Shown here: positions 1 through 15,000 of the stretch, piece after piece
Position numbering within the stretch: the stretch's first letter is position 1
How the letters are laid out: the number at the start of each line of letters is the position of its first letter
Origin: Heligmosomoides polygyrus polygyrus
Lineage: Eukaryota; Nematoda; Chromadorea; Rhabditida; Heligmosomidae
Assembly (NCBI GenBank): GCA_947396885.1
Contig: OX377202.1
Coordinates: forward strand, 70,032,643 to 70,096,642
DNA: 64,000 nt
Reading direction: 5' to 3'
Position numbers and translations under genes: made by a program
Notes under the pieces: model-generated
Databases searched by the model: none
Told to the model about the DNA's origin: nothing
What the model saw: only the letters and a program-made list of their open reading frames with translations

Positions 1-3000
1 CTTCATTGTAGTACTTGGCGCGCAGCACCTGATGCTGAGCTATACGCCAAGCGCAGTACACAGCAATTTACAGCTCGCGCGAGATACGGTGAGGTTGACA
101 GGCGCATGCGCGCGTCGCACCTCGCGGCCATAACAGATGATCTGCGTGTGGGAACCGCTAGCACTTACCTTAGCAATAAGAGCTTTCTGCATAGCCTCCA
201 ATCCTTTCGTGTAACGCCATTCGTCCACCTTCTTCTTGTCCACCTGGAACTATACCATTCACCCAAGTGATGATGATGGAGTGGAGAGAAACGAACATTG
301 TTGAGTCGGATCACTTCCTTGGCAATCTGGCTGAAGCTCTTGTTTCTCTGCTCACTGAAACCCACTTTACCATCCAGTCGACGTCCACTTTCGTCCCTGA
401 CTGAAACATATATCTTGAATGTTCTATGTTCAATTTCCTTCGTTATTAGTGTCTTCAGAGTTGCTTCTTTCTAGTGTGTTCTCTTATACTGTTCGCGTGG
501 GAACCTTCCGCGCTAAGAATAAATAAAATAAATAAATATATCTTCTGCAATATAATGCTTGCCATTAACTAACGATTAGGCACTATTTGGAAGCTGTGAC
601 TATGCTAACCAGTTGATCCCTTGAGGCTTATCATGCGTAGTTATGGAAATGAGAAACCATCGCCCACCATGTTCGAGTACTCTGCCAGGGTCACATCAAC
701 GTCAACACCACTCAAGCTGGATTTGGGAACGCGAGGGATATGAACAACTGAGATTTCCCAAGACATTTTCTGAGGAGTAATTTTGAGCGGTCATGTCGAA
801 GAAAGTGGGAAGACATCGAATTTTTAACAACAACCAATGAATGCGACTAAGCAAGGGGGTTGCTAGCTAAGGAACAGGCGGTGCGGAACAAGCTCATGAC
901 CATCGGAGGTCATGGAAATGCCGAACAATCAAGAAAAGCGACCCTTCTAAATGGAATGCCACAACCGGAGTCGCGTGACCGGGCTGTAGGGGCACTGTTG
1001 AATTCGGCAGAAGGATAGTATCAAAATATCCTACCTCTAAGACTGAGGACGCACCAAGGATAGGGTTCTCATCGAGACCGTTCGGTGAACCTAATTTTTG
1101 ATTATCTCGCAAATAAATTCCTTCGGTTATACTATCTGCAAAAGATTAACCGTACAGTACGGCATCAGATCTGAAACCTACAATTGCAAAACACACTGAT
1201 GGTTCAGTCGCCGCACTTGTCTTAACTAAACGTCTAAGGACATGGGTCAACCAGGCGAGCGGAAGGGCGAGAGCGCAGAGAAACAGACACTCCGGCTACG
1301 ATCCGACGGCTGCCGGCCGAGTGAGCTGACTCGGCGCGCGGGTGAGAGTACCCTCTCGTCGCCTGCTTCTCCATAACCGCTAGCGGTCGCGGAGGCGTGC
1401 AGCGCAAGGAGACTGAGCTTCAAGGAGGAGAATTGCAACTTTCGTAGCTTAAAGACTTCCTAAAGGTCACGAAACAGTCGTCTGGAAGCTGCTACGTTTT
1501 GGGTGGCACGACAGACATCAATTAGTGGAGGTATGCAGGTCTGGCAAAACTGGATTTGTAAAAAGAAATTGGTAGAGACAACGTTTGGGTCCTGCTTACA
1601 TAATGGCAAGGTTTTCATGGAAGCACATGCCAGTGGAAGACAGGAAGCAACAAACTTAAGTGGATCATCCTCATGGTATTCTATTATTCGCCTTCCTTGG
1701 GCACAACATCTGCGTTTATGAACAGATGACAATCCTTAAGGCCGATCTCTGATCCTTAAGCTTCCTTTTTTCAGGGAGCCTTAGGTCTTCTTTTACAGAC
1801 GATAGTGATGGAATGTACTCATTTGCATACAGCTAGAAGCAATGAACCTTAGGATAAAACTTCTGAAAAAAGCCCTCGCTTTGGGATAAAACCAATCAGT
1901 GTTCACACAGCACTGCAGTAACTGATCTCCGAGGCGTTCTGAAGCCAGGTTTTGAGAAGTAGCGGACTTGGAGTCCCATTGGTCCACACAAGAAAAGCGA
2001 TATAACCTATTCCAAGCCGCTCAATACTTTGCGTGCAACTTTGTTGAACCAATCAAGCACACCACTGTGGCGTTCTGGCAAGTACACGGCGCGTCCCAAA
2101 CTCGCAACGCAGGAGGAATCGGATATCACCTTTGAGCCGGGACACTGGTTGCGAGTACTACTACCAATGTCCATGGCGTGACATTCTTTTATAAAAGTCA
2201 AAAAGGTAAGGCAAGACTATCCCTTCGCATCAACGTTTCTAATAAGAGAGGTCGCCCAACCGACATCGTTCGTATGCGAAATAATGGCTTATGAAGCGCA
2301 GTATTCGAGCTGCCCTATCTCGCCTGCAGTAGAGAAGGGCGGGGGTGCTCCGTTGTCTGGATTCTAGCGCAACGGTGGAGAGATGCAGAGAGGCAGGAGA
2401 GCGGGATCTCTAATCGGGAGGGCGCCGACGGCACGACGAAACCGCCGAAACGCGAGTCATGGTTGACCCGTACCCTGTAACCCTTAACTAAATGCTAAGC
2501 AAAAATAGCGCCCATAAGGATAGTTGATGTCGAATGTTTTCCAAGGATCAGCCCCACAGCCTCCACCAGTTCACCTCGTCGGAATCTAGAATACACATAC
2601 CTGTTTCCGTCAGCTTGTCGCTAACAGTCCCACATAGGTCGCGCACTTTTTGGATCTGGTAGTAGTGGTCGCCACTCTCATAGATCCTGCCATCAATCAG
2701 CACCGGGAACTAACAGAACAACAACAATAGAAATAACATCCAACTGCAGACTGCGAACAAGGTACGGACAAAACTACTAACCGTATGCTGAGTTGTGAAA
2801 ACGCTGGAAAACCCGTGGAATGAGATGAAGTTGTCTGGATCTATTGTCAGAGTGATCGCAGGAGCATCCTCAGGCAACGGCACGAACTGAAACATGAAGC
2901 TAGACGCCGCTCATTTCTCGAAGTAAGGAATTGATATTTGTCAATTCCTCATTATTTCGAGGACACTCAGTGATACAATAAAATGGAGCATAACGTCGAA

Positions 3001-6000
3001 ATAATCTTGAGTTTAGGTGGGCAAATGGTACAGACGCTTTTAAAATTCTCACTTCGTAATGTTTTGCAGCTCTTACAGATAGCTTTCCTCGCTAATTTCT
3101 GAATATGTCGCAAAAAATTTTTTTCGGTTATACTTTTCCTTTCTCCTTTGTTTCTGTTTCTCTTCCCTTCTCTCCTTCGCGAAGAACACAGACTGGGCGA
3201 CGAAAGCTATTCCAGAACGTGGCCAATTTCAGTACAGATGCGGTAGATGGTGCGCATCCTAGAGGCCCTCGCATGAGCATATGCAAGCTTCTTAAAAACC
3301 TGCTTTCACTGCCTACAAGAGGCGTAAGAAGTGATACATTGTAGATCCCTCTTTTTTAATAGAAGAGGTAGTAGTACCTGATAAAGATGAAAAGCTAAGC
3401 AGCAGCAGGCAAAACGCGAAACGAGTACGCATCAAACAGGTTCTGAATGTTTGAAAATTTTCAATCAATTCTAGGTAGCAAACTGATGACCACAACATCT
3501 ACGTAGTCGGGGGGGGGGGGGGGGGTGCAGTCCATGGGCTTCGACCTCCTTCAGCGTAGCAGTCGGATATGGTGACGTGGAACTTTCCATTGTACACGAA
3601 CTAACGTACCTGCAATGCAAGTGGCAACGAGACGGGCCTAGGTCACACGGTACGTCTCGCGCGGACTAAAAACGGGTAAAATCTCGCCCTACACGTAGGA
3701 AATGCCACGACACGTCGCACTTTTTTGACTAATGATGGGCTGCCCCCCCCCCCCCCTCCAACTAACTTTGCGCCCAACGTTTGTGCCATCGGTGTCGCAG
3801 CTTTCCAGCAGCAAACAGCAGTTGACAACGAATCTAAAATTGGAAGCGAATCATTGTCAGGTGTGATTGTGCAGCAGTCTCCTTAGGAAGAGCCCCCGTA
3901 AGCCAGAATAGACTTCCATGCAGCAGGACCATTCTCTGCTCTATCAGCTTTTCACCAATTATAACAGGGAACATCGCCGGTATTTCAGCCTACCTTTCAT
4001 TCCAGCTCCTAACTCATTTCTCGAACGCGAATCTCAACACTACACGTGCTGAGACAATAGGCGCGCATATATCCCACCATATATATATAGGATATATGAT
4101 AATCGCTCTCTGAGCACTGTTTCAAATAGTTTGCACAGTCCTCAATTCGTCGTCGTCTTAACGGGAGCATGCAATGATGGATTCTATAACTAGTCGAAAA
4201 AGCATCGAAACCGACACTTTATGGACACCAAGGTTCAAAATACTAACTAATACAACACATAGAAACTCACAGCACTACTAACTACGAAATATAGTCCGGG
4301 TAGTGCAGTCGAAGGAAGCCAACGAAGCACCAGACTTGTCTGGTAACGAAAAAGTTGTGACAATTCCATTGGCTGCCCACCACAAGCCTTTTTTGCAATG
4401 AAATGCTCGAGTGCTAAATCAGCCAAGTATCTAACCCCGTCGCTATAGAAACAACCATAAGTTCAATACCCATTCCAGTCAAGCTGTCTACGCCTACGCG
4501 TAGACGAATTAGTGTTTCACTTCCCTGAGAAGGACATTGAACCAAAAATGGCCACTAAACCATCATACCTATAACAGATATCGTGCATCACAAATCCAAC
4601 TTCAGCTTGCTTTTACGATAGAACACAAAGCTGTAATACCTAATCCAGCCAGAACTTGTGGAATCTAGCGTTTAGAATTTGCCATCCCTCTCTCTTTGAT
4701 GCGCCAACGCTCAACTTATCTGAAGCTATTTCATCTGGAGAAACCCAGCTTATAGGGCCAAACTCTCTTGCTAATTGTTACTGTTAGTATATTTGTGCCA
4801 CACGAGGTTCTTAGGTGGACAACTTTATTCAGCAGGGCCTGACGTTTCGACGTTCCGTCGTCTTCAGAAGCCAATGTCCACCGTTGAGGGCATGTGTTCG
4901 CTCTGTGACCAGTAGATAGTAGATTCGCCTCTACTGGTCACACGGCGAACACATGCCCTCAACGGTGGACATTGGCCTCTGAAGACGAGAGTAGCAACTT
5001 ACAATGCCGAGGTTTCAAGAAGAGGGAAGTTGGGAGCTACTCCCTTGCTAATGTTTTATCCATTTCTGATAGCATTCAGCGTCCTTCCCTGCTGGAGAAC
5101 AAACACCTGGTCCCAGCGCTTACTTACCGGAATGTCCATAGGGCTGTTGTTCGGTTTCGAAATGAAGCGGCGACCACCGCCACGTCCACCGCGACCTCCA
5201 CGCGTCATTGCAAATCCACCGCGAGACCCTCCCGTTCCAAAAGGCATGTAGCTCATGTTCTTTCGCACTCCTTAAAATGCAAGCAGAATAAAAGAACAGA
5301 AACGATCGGAAGACCAGTTGCGTGCTTCAGTACAAGTTCCATACAGAAGCGAGAAATAACCTCCATCGCTGCTTTCACAAAGGAAGATCAACGCGCTAAA
5401 CTGAAGAGGCCGTTAACGCTGAATAGCAGAGTGAGAACAACACGCCGCATTAAGGCAAACGGCGAGACACACGACTACTCAGCTTTCCCGTTTCTTATCG
5501 ATAAGGTAGGCCACCATACCGGCAGTCGTCGATCCAGGTGCTCCTCTCCTCGTTCCCGTCGCGCTGCCTCCGGCCTGCGATTTGCGCGGTTGCTTGTTAT
5601 TCTTCTTGGGCGAAATGATTTTCAGCACTGAGATATCAGGTTGACCAGGTGATGCGCCTCGGATTCTTCCCGGTTTTTGATCGTCTGAAATTGAACATGA
5701 ACAGATGTTAGCTGACCTGGAACTGCACTCATTGAAGAACACTGGTGCTCATATCACAATAGGTACACAGTATTTCTGAAATAATTTAAAACGCAAAAGA
5801 AGCAAGGGGGGGGGGGTAAATAAGACCCCCATTTTCTCGTCATCGGGATTCAAGCATTTACAGATGATTAACGATGTTTGAGAAAGTCAATGATTCCTAA
5901 TATTACGACGTACAAGAGATCGCACCCCAGTACTTCGTAATATTAGGAATATTTTGTTATGGAAAGGGGCACTACTGCAGTTTCAGGAATCCAGAGGTGG

Positions 6001-9000
6001 TCATGATCACCGATTTCGGGCAAGCTTCGTCTATGAGGGTTATTTGAGGTGGTGACCACCAACTTGATATCCGTTTTTACTAATATGGTGGAGTTTTCCT
6101 AAGTTAGGCTGTCAGGGTCATGAAATCACTGAGACCAGATATTATATTCGTGATCAGCACCTAAAAAACCATCGACGAAATTTGCGCGGAATCGGTGATC
6201 ATGACCCCAACAGCGTACTCACCCGCACCCACCATAACCTACAGTAATCATCCGAAACTTCAAAAACGGCGTCAGATTCGTGCACCTCGAATAACCCTCC
6301 CCCTAGATGAAGTTTGAGGGTTTTTTTTTTCGACCTCTCCTCGATCTGTGGTGTCATTAAAGTACAATAGTGTCAGGAAAGGCACAATGTGGCCCAATCT
6401 CACTGCGATACTTTCCATATTCTGAAGATCGTTCCTCATAGGTGACATAAGATGCTCAATTAAGAGGTCTCCTAAAAGAGGAGCGTCCGGGGATTTGGTG
6501 GACTGGGGCGCGCGATTCTCAATGGGGCGCAAGACCTCCTCAATTAATGCCGCGAGAGGAGATTTCGAGGAACGGCGCGAAGTCTATGTACGCGGCCACC
6601 GGTATCTACCACAGATACACTGCGATGTTACATGGAACACCCACGGGAGCAATCCGAAATGCTTTCTCGCGCGCAGCGTTTTGAATTAATCTCGGCGAAG
6701 CGGATGTGGCATTACCACCTTGATAGCTTGCGTCCTCTATGTGTTACGGGCTTCTGCTTTCCTGTGCTTAAGGGAGGGCGGAAATCAATCCCAGGTTGGA
6801 ATTTTTAGCTTTCTCTCCGTAGGAAGCTGTAGTTTCCTCCTTTGGGTTTTTTCCCAACGGCAGTATAGCTGCAGTGGCGCGCTTGGTAGATTTCTAAGCG
6901 GAAGCTGCTGTTCAAGGAATAAGTTCTTCGGATGCCAACGTACCGGTGCCTTGCGGAGTGTCCTCAGCCTTGCAAAACTGCGAGCTAGAAGAGGACGATT
7001 CGGTGGCACTACGCTGAGCAGCCACAGCAGATTTCGTCTTATTTTGCTTTTTGGGGCCCTTCACTGGAAACGTGGCTTTAGCCTGAAAACGGCGAGATAC
7101 AATAGCGCATTGCAAAGTCCATCAATTCAGGAGAACTTTCTGACCTTCGTGCTTCGTGAAACGTACTTGTTGTTGCGACCGTTATTGGGGCGGTTTTGCG
7201 CAAACAGCGTTCGACGAGTCTGAAAAAGCACGTGTGAAGACTGACATGGTTTCAAAAATTGGGTGGTTGGGAACAAAGATGGAACTCTGAAGGCAAACTG
7301 TTGCAAATTACGGTGCGTTTCAAACATATGTATCCAGACCATAATTTGCCCATATCTCGTTTCCCGTTCATTTCTGCGGGCCTGCACTAGATCCAGTAGA
7401 TTCCTCGTTAGTCACAAATAGGTAATCACTCACTTTCAATTTTTTTTTCGTCTCGCACGAGAATGAGTTTTTTTCTTGTTGTTGAAGAAAATTGGTGTTT
7501 TGAAAGTATGTAACCACTTGTAGAAAACAAACTGTTGGATCCGCAGGCAGCCGGTAGACGACGTAGCAGAATACTTTATTAGAAGGCAACGAATATATGA
7601 CAACACAGTGAAACTGGGGGTTTATATACAGGCCACGGACTGTTCCAGAAAAAGGGTGGAGCTTAGGTCAGTGTGGTCAAGGGTCTCGATCTCTGGGGTG
7701 GCTCCGTCCCCAACACAAATTTTTATTAAATTCAAAAGTCGATCGAACCATAATTTCTTCTTATAACAACATACATGAATTATGTATTATTTCATGATAT
7801 TGACAAGGTTTTGGATGATTTTGTCTTTTCTGGTGTTCCATCACCACCACATTAAAGAACTCTCGGTCTTCGCCTAGACTCGTCGAACCACGATCCCCCC
7901 ATGTTCTCCATTGGGCTGCTGTTAGGAGAGCAGGTCGGCCAGTTCGCTATTTGAATGTTTTGACGATTGAGCCAATCTTTGGTCGAGCTAGGCCACGGAC
8001 CGCGGCGTTGTCATGCAGCAGAACCCGTGTCCGGCATCTTCAGCCTCTCATGGAAAAGCAGAAGACCAGACTCCAGTACACCTCAACATAACAGACTGTC
8101 CACGACGGAAGATGAGCTTCAGCATTTCGCTGCTGCAAAAGTCTGACCATTTCCCTAATGATCCGCCTTCGAAGTGGTGGCCATGGGAGCTTCTCGCATC
8201 TCTCTCCAATAATGTCGGTATTCGTCGGAACCAGTCAGATTGATTTTTTATCTTTATCAACGGGCAGAATGTAATCTGAATGGTTCCGACGAGTACCGAC
8301 ATTACTGGAGAGACCTATGAGAAGCCCCCATGGTCGCCACATCGGAGGCGGATCATTAGTGACATGGACCAACTTCTGCAGCAGCGGAAAGCTGAAGCTT
8401 AGTCTTTTGTCGTGTCGCATGGTCAGTCTGGTGTGGCAAGGTGTACTGGATTCTATCCCTCTGTCTTTCTTGAGAGGCAGAAGACGGCAGACGCACGTTC
8501 TGCGGCAGGGCAACGCTGCATTCCATGTATCTAGCTCGACCAAGCAACCCAATGGAGAACATGTGGGGATCGTGGTTCGACGAGTCTACGCGAATAGCCG
8601 ACAGTAAAATGACGTGGTGGTGAGTTTGATTACATGGGACACCAGCAAAGACAAGCTCATCCAGAACCTTGTCAATTGCATTCACAATACGATGTGTGAT
8701 GTTATAAGAAGTAATAATGGTCCGATCGGCTTTTGAATCTAATATAAAGTTTGTTTTTTCACAAGTGGGCACATACTTCAGGAGCACCAATTTTCAACTA
8801 ACTTCCTTCAAAAAAGTCTGATTTTTGCGTAAGGCGAAAAAAACCTGAAAGTGAGTGATCACCTAATTTCAACTACGAGGAATCTAGTGGATCTAGTGCG
8901 GGCCTGCAGAAATGAACGCAAAACGGGAATTGGACAAATTATGGTGGGGATACACACTTTTGAAACGCACTGTACATTCTAGGTAGATCTTTGAATTAGC

Positions 9001-12000
9001 AAGGAAGGGCCGGCCGCCATCCAGAAGATGGTTGCAAGAGCGCTACTGCCGGATTAGAGCATCGAAGGCTTCTGCTGCAGTGTCGAGCTTCGTTGACAAT
9101 CTATTGCTGGGTTTACTGGATACACTGCTTACGAGATAACCTCCTACCATGACAAGCACCAGTCAAACAAATAGCATTTGGAACGCAAAGTGCTTTCCAG
9201 CTAGGCAACAGACCATTTTAGGACGGAAATTCTGCCTCAGCCAAGCCCGTTGACCACTGAACGAACGAAGAGAACACAAAGGTATGGAACAATCACGACT
9301 TTTGGAACTTCCTAACAGCACCGGTTCGTTCTATAAACTACACTACTGTAAACAGAGGAACGAACCTGATATGGGTGCGCTAGATCGCGGGAATATATAG
9401 GCTTAGAATAACTCGGATACACGGGATTGTACTCCTCCTGTGAAGGGACGTACTGAAATACAACAGAAAAGCTAACCATTAGAACTTTACGCCGACAACA
9501 ACCATATAAAGGAAAAAATCCAAAATGTTGACGAAGAAAGGCCCAGGGTGGGTCACCTTATAGCTATTACATACTCAGCAGTAGAGTTCAATGTGGAGCG
9601 CACATCAGCGATAAGCACACGACGAATGTAATAAGGACGAGTGGACGAAAATATTGAAGGGGATATAGAAATATAGCCACCAGACAAGCATGAAGGGAGC
9701 ACGCTTAGTGGGTTCTGGGGCGGAAGCAACCGCAATTGGCATGGATGACAAGCACGGGCACCGAAATATATAAGAGTGAAAGCGATGCCACATTTCGTTC
9801 CTTTCTGTACCATCTTATTTGATTCTATCACGGCATACGGCCGCAGCAAACCGGGATTCCTTTCTGGTTGTTTGTTCTCGATGTTGTTTATTGGGCTCAT
9901 GCGCCGCTGTTCCATGTTATGTAAGATTAGTTTTAAGATACTAGAGATAGCAAATACTTTCTGCATCTAATAAGGGTCCGTAGCGTATGACTGAATGGAA
10001 AAGCGAATCATGGGAAGAATCCCCACCCTTAGTATAAAAATGTGTTCCTTGTCAAGTCGTTAAACCAGACGAGTAAGGGTAGCGAAGTATACTATGAAGT
10101 CGCCACGGCGGCGCTATGAGCGCTCACTCGCCACATTCGTACAGTCAAGCTGTTCGAGGTGCGGTGAATAGCGACATTGCTTCATTGGAGGTCGTCAGAG
10201 AATCGGTTCTCGTGCTATGCACCTTTATTGCATTTCAGCTGATCGGTTGAGATTTGGTGTTTCTTAACCTCCACAGTTTTCTAGCGTTTTCTGCAAGTTT
10301 CTGAAGCCCAACGTGCTGTGGAGAGTAATCTTGCTGCGATTTGTTTGTTACTGACCGGTTTTCAATCACAGGGCAACGAGAAAGATATTCAACATAATGC
10401 TGTATGAACGCCCATACCACTGATGGCACTTGCTGCATAATGACAAATGTTTGAAACAACAGGACGGGTCACAATAAGAGCAGTGTTCGGTCGCGGACAT
10501 ACTTGCATTGCCGCGATGCCATCGCAGTGCTCAGTTTATGACCGTTCCATTGCAGGCATACAAGTGAGTGCTTGTGAGTGCCCACGCCGCGACTTCATAG
10601 TAAATTTTACAACCTCCTACTCCTTCGGTTTAATGGCTTGGCAAAAAGGAAACAAATTTAAACTAACTGAAGATGGGAGATTCCTCCTACACTTGCTTTC
10701 GCCGTGCAGGCCTATCCTTCAAACCCTTTCTGGCTATGGTAGATGAGGGAGGGGGCATCTTATAAAAAGCGTCGCTAACACGAAGAAAAAAGAAACGAGA
10801 CACACTGATAATAAAGAAAACAAGCAAACAATACTATAGTTCCGTTCGGTGCTCTCCTCCGCTGATGCGGATTTGGGCAGGGGAAAGGACTCTATGGTAC
10901 GGCTCGAGTGGTGCACACGTGTTAAAATTGCCCTACATGGAGTTCCCTCCTTTGTCTAATTCGGAAGCATATAGAAAACGAGTCTGCAGTCGAAAAGAGT
11001 GGATGAGACTGTATTCACATTTGCGGTACGTAGCTACTCGCCACGCCTCCACGCCCCACGGCATGCTATGATGACCCCCACCCACCCCATCCCAACTACC
11101 ATAGCGCCCTTTAATTCTAAGAATGTTGGTGCAAGTGCAGAGCGGGGGCGCACTTTCCTCTTTTTCCACTGTTAACACGAAAACGTTGAGTAAGGTGCAT
11201 ATAGACTGAAGCACTGCAACCATAGGACATCTTGGACTGCCGATGTTAGGAGAAAGCTACCAGTTGAGGAAACTAGAGTGCATCCTCATTCTAGAGAGGT
11301 CAGCCGATTCGCTGTGGGTGCTACAGCCTAAGAGTTTTGCGGCATGCCGCGATGAAGCTGGCGGCTTTTGACGCGGCGAGATGCCACAAGGGGATACTTA
11401 CTTTGATACTTTGATGGTCCTTTGTCGGCTGGAGGTCTTCTCAGCGGGGACCACAACTCTTCCAGACCGCTCGATCTCTGGCTGCTTGCATCCAGTGAGG
11501 CAGACTCCGCTCTCTGAAAGATCTTGAGAATGAGTCTGCCCATCGCGTTGGCGGTCGTCCCAGTGGTCTCTTATGGTCTCTCGGGAGCCATTCTGTGACA
11601 CGGAGACTCCATCTATCGTCCTTTCGTCGAAGCAGGTGTCCGGCCCAGCGATATTTGGACTTCTTCATGTACTGCAGCGGGTCTGCTAATTGCGACTTCT
11701 CCCGTAGCTCCGAGCTTCGTAGGCCTTCTTGCCATTGCTGACGAAGGCTTGTCCTTAGAAGACATCTCTCCAGTGCACGATGCGTAGTTTGCATCGCTCT
11801 CGTCTTGTTGTCGGGCCAGGTTTCCGTCGCGTAACACATCGCAGGCAGTACAGAGGCGTTGAATATCGAGGCCCTGAGGCCTGATCCTTGACCTGATCGG
11901 TGACTTCGCGAATCGAACTGAAGGCTGCCCATGCTGCGCGTCTCCTGCGGGCGATTTCAGGAGCGAGGTCGTTATCCATGTTCAGCTCTCTTCCCAGATA

Positions 12001-15000
12001 GACGTAGGAGTCGACCTGTTGCAGAGCGACTCCATTTAACCTTACGAGTCCCGTGTCACACCACTGGTTGACCATAAATTGTGTCTTGGACATATTCATG
12101 TCCAATCCAATCTTCATACCTGCCACATTGAGCTGGTTCAGCATTTCCTGGGCTTCTGCCGTGCTGGGAGAGATGAGAGCAATATCGTCGGCGAAGCGAA
12201 GGTTGCTGATCCGTTTACCGTCGAAAAGGTAGCCTTTATCGTCCCAGTTCAAGTCTTTCATGGCATCCTGGAGCGCTGCTGTGAATAGCTTGGGAGAAAT
12301 CGTGTCTCCCTGCCGTACTCCTTTCCCGATAGGAATTTTAAGCTTTTGATCGAACAACTGGATGGTGGTCGATGTGTTAGAGAAGCATTCGTCGTGAATT
12401 CGGATGTAGGGCGATGGTATACCAGCATGCACAAGCGCGTTCAGAATGGCGCTGATTTCCACAGAGTCGAACGCTTTCCGATAATCCACGAAAACAAGCA
12501 CAAGTGGGTGTGCTATTCGTGGCTCCTCTCGATGAGCTGTGAGACAGTCTGAATATGGTCCATGCAGGAGAAATCCTTGCGAAACCCTGCTTGCTCCACT
12601 GGCTGATATTCATCCAAGCAACGCTCCATGCGGTTAAGCAGTATCTTGGTGAAGATCTTATACACAACCGAGAGAAGACTGATGGGTCGATAGTTGTTGA
12701 TATCCTCCTGCTGACCTTTTTTGAAGATTAAAACTGTTTTCGACTCCTTCCATGAGTCCGGAATCCTACCAAGTCGAAGGTAGTGGTTGAAGTGCTTGGC
12801 AAGAAGTGAGCAGACGGCACTGCCACCCGCACGAAGGAGATCAGCAGAAATGCCGTCCGGTCCGGGAGCAGTGCCCGGCTTCATCCTTCTGATAGCATGA
12901 GCAACTTCTGATTCCAGAATGGGAGGTACTTCCTCAGCTGGTGGCATCAAGCATTTCGGGACAGTGATGGAAGAACGGAACAGATCTGTGTAGAATTCCT
13001 GAACGATGGCCTCCATCGCTCTTCGAGACGTTTGCGTTGTTCCATCCTTATCCACAAGGGCTGACATTATTGCCTTCTGATCGCAGAGATCTCGTTTGCA
13101 GCGCTTTATGCTTGAACCTTTCCCAGCCGCTTCTAACAGCTTCAATCTTCTGTAGGCTTGAATGGACTCCTTCACTGCAATTCGACAGGCCTTCGAGATG
13201 GTGACTTTTTCCAGATGGGAAGCATTAGGATCCAGTTTAACAGCTCTTCTTTGCCCCAAGAGTTTAATCGCATGCGCGTTGAGTCTTGAAGCAGACGGTG
13301 ATGTGGCTTCGCAAGAGCTGCTAGCACATTTCAACAGTCCTTTGGAGAGAAGGTTGTAGTCTTCCGATGGATCTTCAAGAAGATTCCAATCGTACGACTT
13401 TATTGCATATTCCAACTCCTCAGACTTGAATGTGGGGATTCTCACCGGTGCCGGTTTATGAGTGTCACGCTTGAACATCCTCTTTTTGAGAGTCAGCTTC
13501 GCACGGACAAGACGGTGATCCGAGCCGGTGTCAAATGAAGGCAGCACGGAGACGTCGAACAGACTCCAGCGTCTGTTTGTAAGAACATGGTCGATCTCCG
13601 AACGTGTTTCTCCATTTGGGCTTTCCCACAAGGGGATAACTGCACGCAATACAGCGTACTGCGGTGCTGTCTAGAGGGAGCATTTCAGAAGGTACAATGT
13701 CAACATTGTCGTTTACTTTTTCGTCAGCGACAAATGAGCGCCCCTAAAAATTTCATCAAACCGAAGGAAAATAGAATTTCCTAGTTCTAGCCGCAGCTGG
13801 GACGAATTGAAGTGCGCAACGCCTCTCAGCGAAGCGGGGTGCCAGGCACTGCGGCAGAATGTCGTGCCGAATACTCTGGCCCACTCACGGCACAGCTGAC
13901 TACGATTTTTTCGAGACAAGCAAGTGGTAAAAGACACCAGCATGACAGAAGGCCATGATAGCTATGGAATGCAGACTCCAACTTCTGTGTCCCATCCTTT
14001 CCATACGCTACTATCACAGTCGCATCTTTTACGCCAACATTTGTTGCTATATCTGTATTACTATGGCAGTCCTCGGTTACTTCCATTTACAGCGGGGTAC
14101 TTCTATCCAACACATACTGCTCCATCAATTATTCACCATGAGCTATAGTGGGCAGATAAGACACCTGTTCAATCCGATACGATAGCAACAGTGGCTGGCT
14201 TCCTAACCGGGTGGATTTTGACGCCCGCCTGGTTGGAGTAAATCGATTCTTATGCGTTGTACAAGCGACTCAGTCGCTCTGGTCACGGACTATGAACAGG
14301 TCCCCAAGCAGTAGAAAAACCAAATACCGAGTTCTACCTGATAACCCATTAAAACCTTATGGGCGTTCAGCAGAATCGCCGAAACTGCAGAATGACTGAC
14401 AGGTCCAACCACTCGCCGATACACTTACAACGAAGAAAAAAAAAACTTCAGTGCGCAACGCCCACAGCCGCGCGACTCAAACCCGGTTTTCTGTTAGCCA
14501 TGGAACATCCTTACTTCAGGCTCTATAGGTTGAAGCCAGGGATGAGAGACATCAACGACGCTCTATGAGATTTTCTGTCAGATGCTCCCTCCCCCGACTC
14601 TACTTGCGTCGGACAAGCACGCAAATGTCACTAACTGCAGCGACTGATTAGCAGAGGGATAGGCAACTGCGTGATCCCACAACGATTTCCCTGAATTTCG
14701 CTCCGAAACTATGGTGGACAACTCAGGCAAGTTTTTTTTCAGTTGTAAGTTTATCAAACAGTGGTCCGACCCCATGGGTACTGATAGATTCGCACGAATA
14801 TACAACGACTAGCCTTGACAGCATGCGAGGTGTGAGCCGTCGAAACGATCGCTTGGGCCCAATCTAAAGATACACCTCGAAAGGCACCGAGGGTACCTTA
14901 TAGTTGGGTAGAAACACTCCCTTGCGCAATTCAATTCAAATCTTCCCGCGCGTAGCAATTTGAATCCATCTTGGCGGGCACCAGCGCGTGACATCAGAGT

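Noticed and set aside
4972..5631. A 219-codon plus-strand open frame
   Set aside because: It is rich in Arg, Ser and Thr and lies antisense to two well-supported NADAR gene exons (5684-5520, 5270-5128). The minus-strand splice phases explain the region.
6720..7223. A 167-codon plus-strand open frame
   Set aside because: It is antisense to two phased exons at 7219-7145 and 7082-6944 and has no motif.
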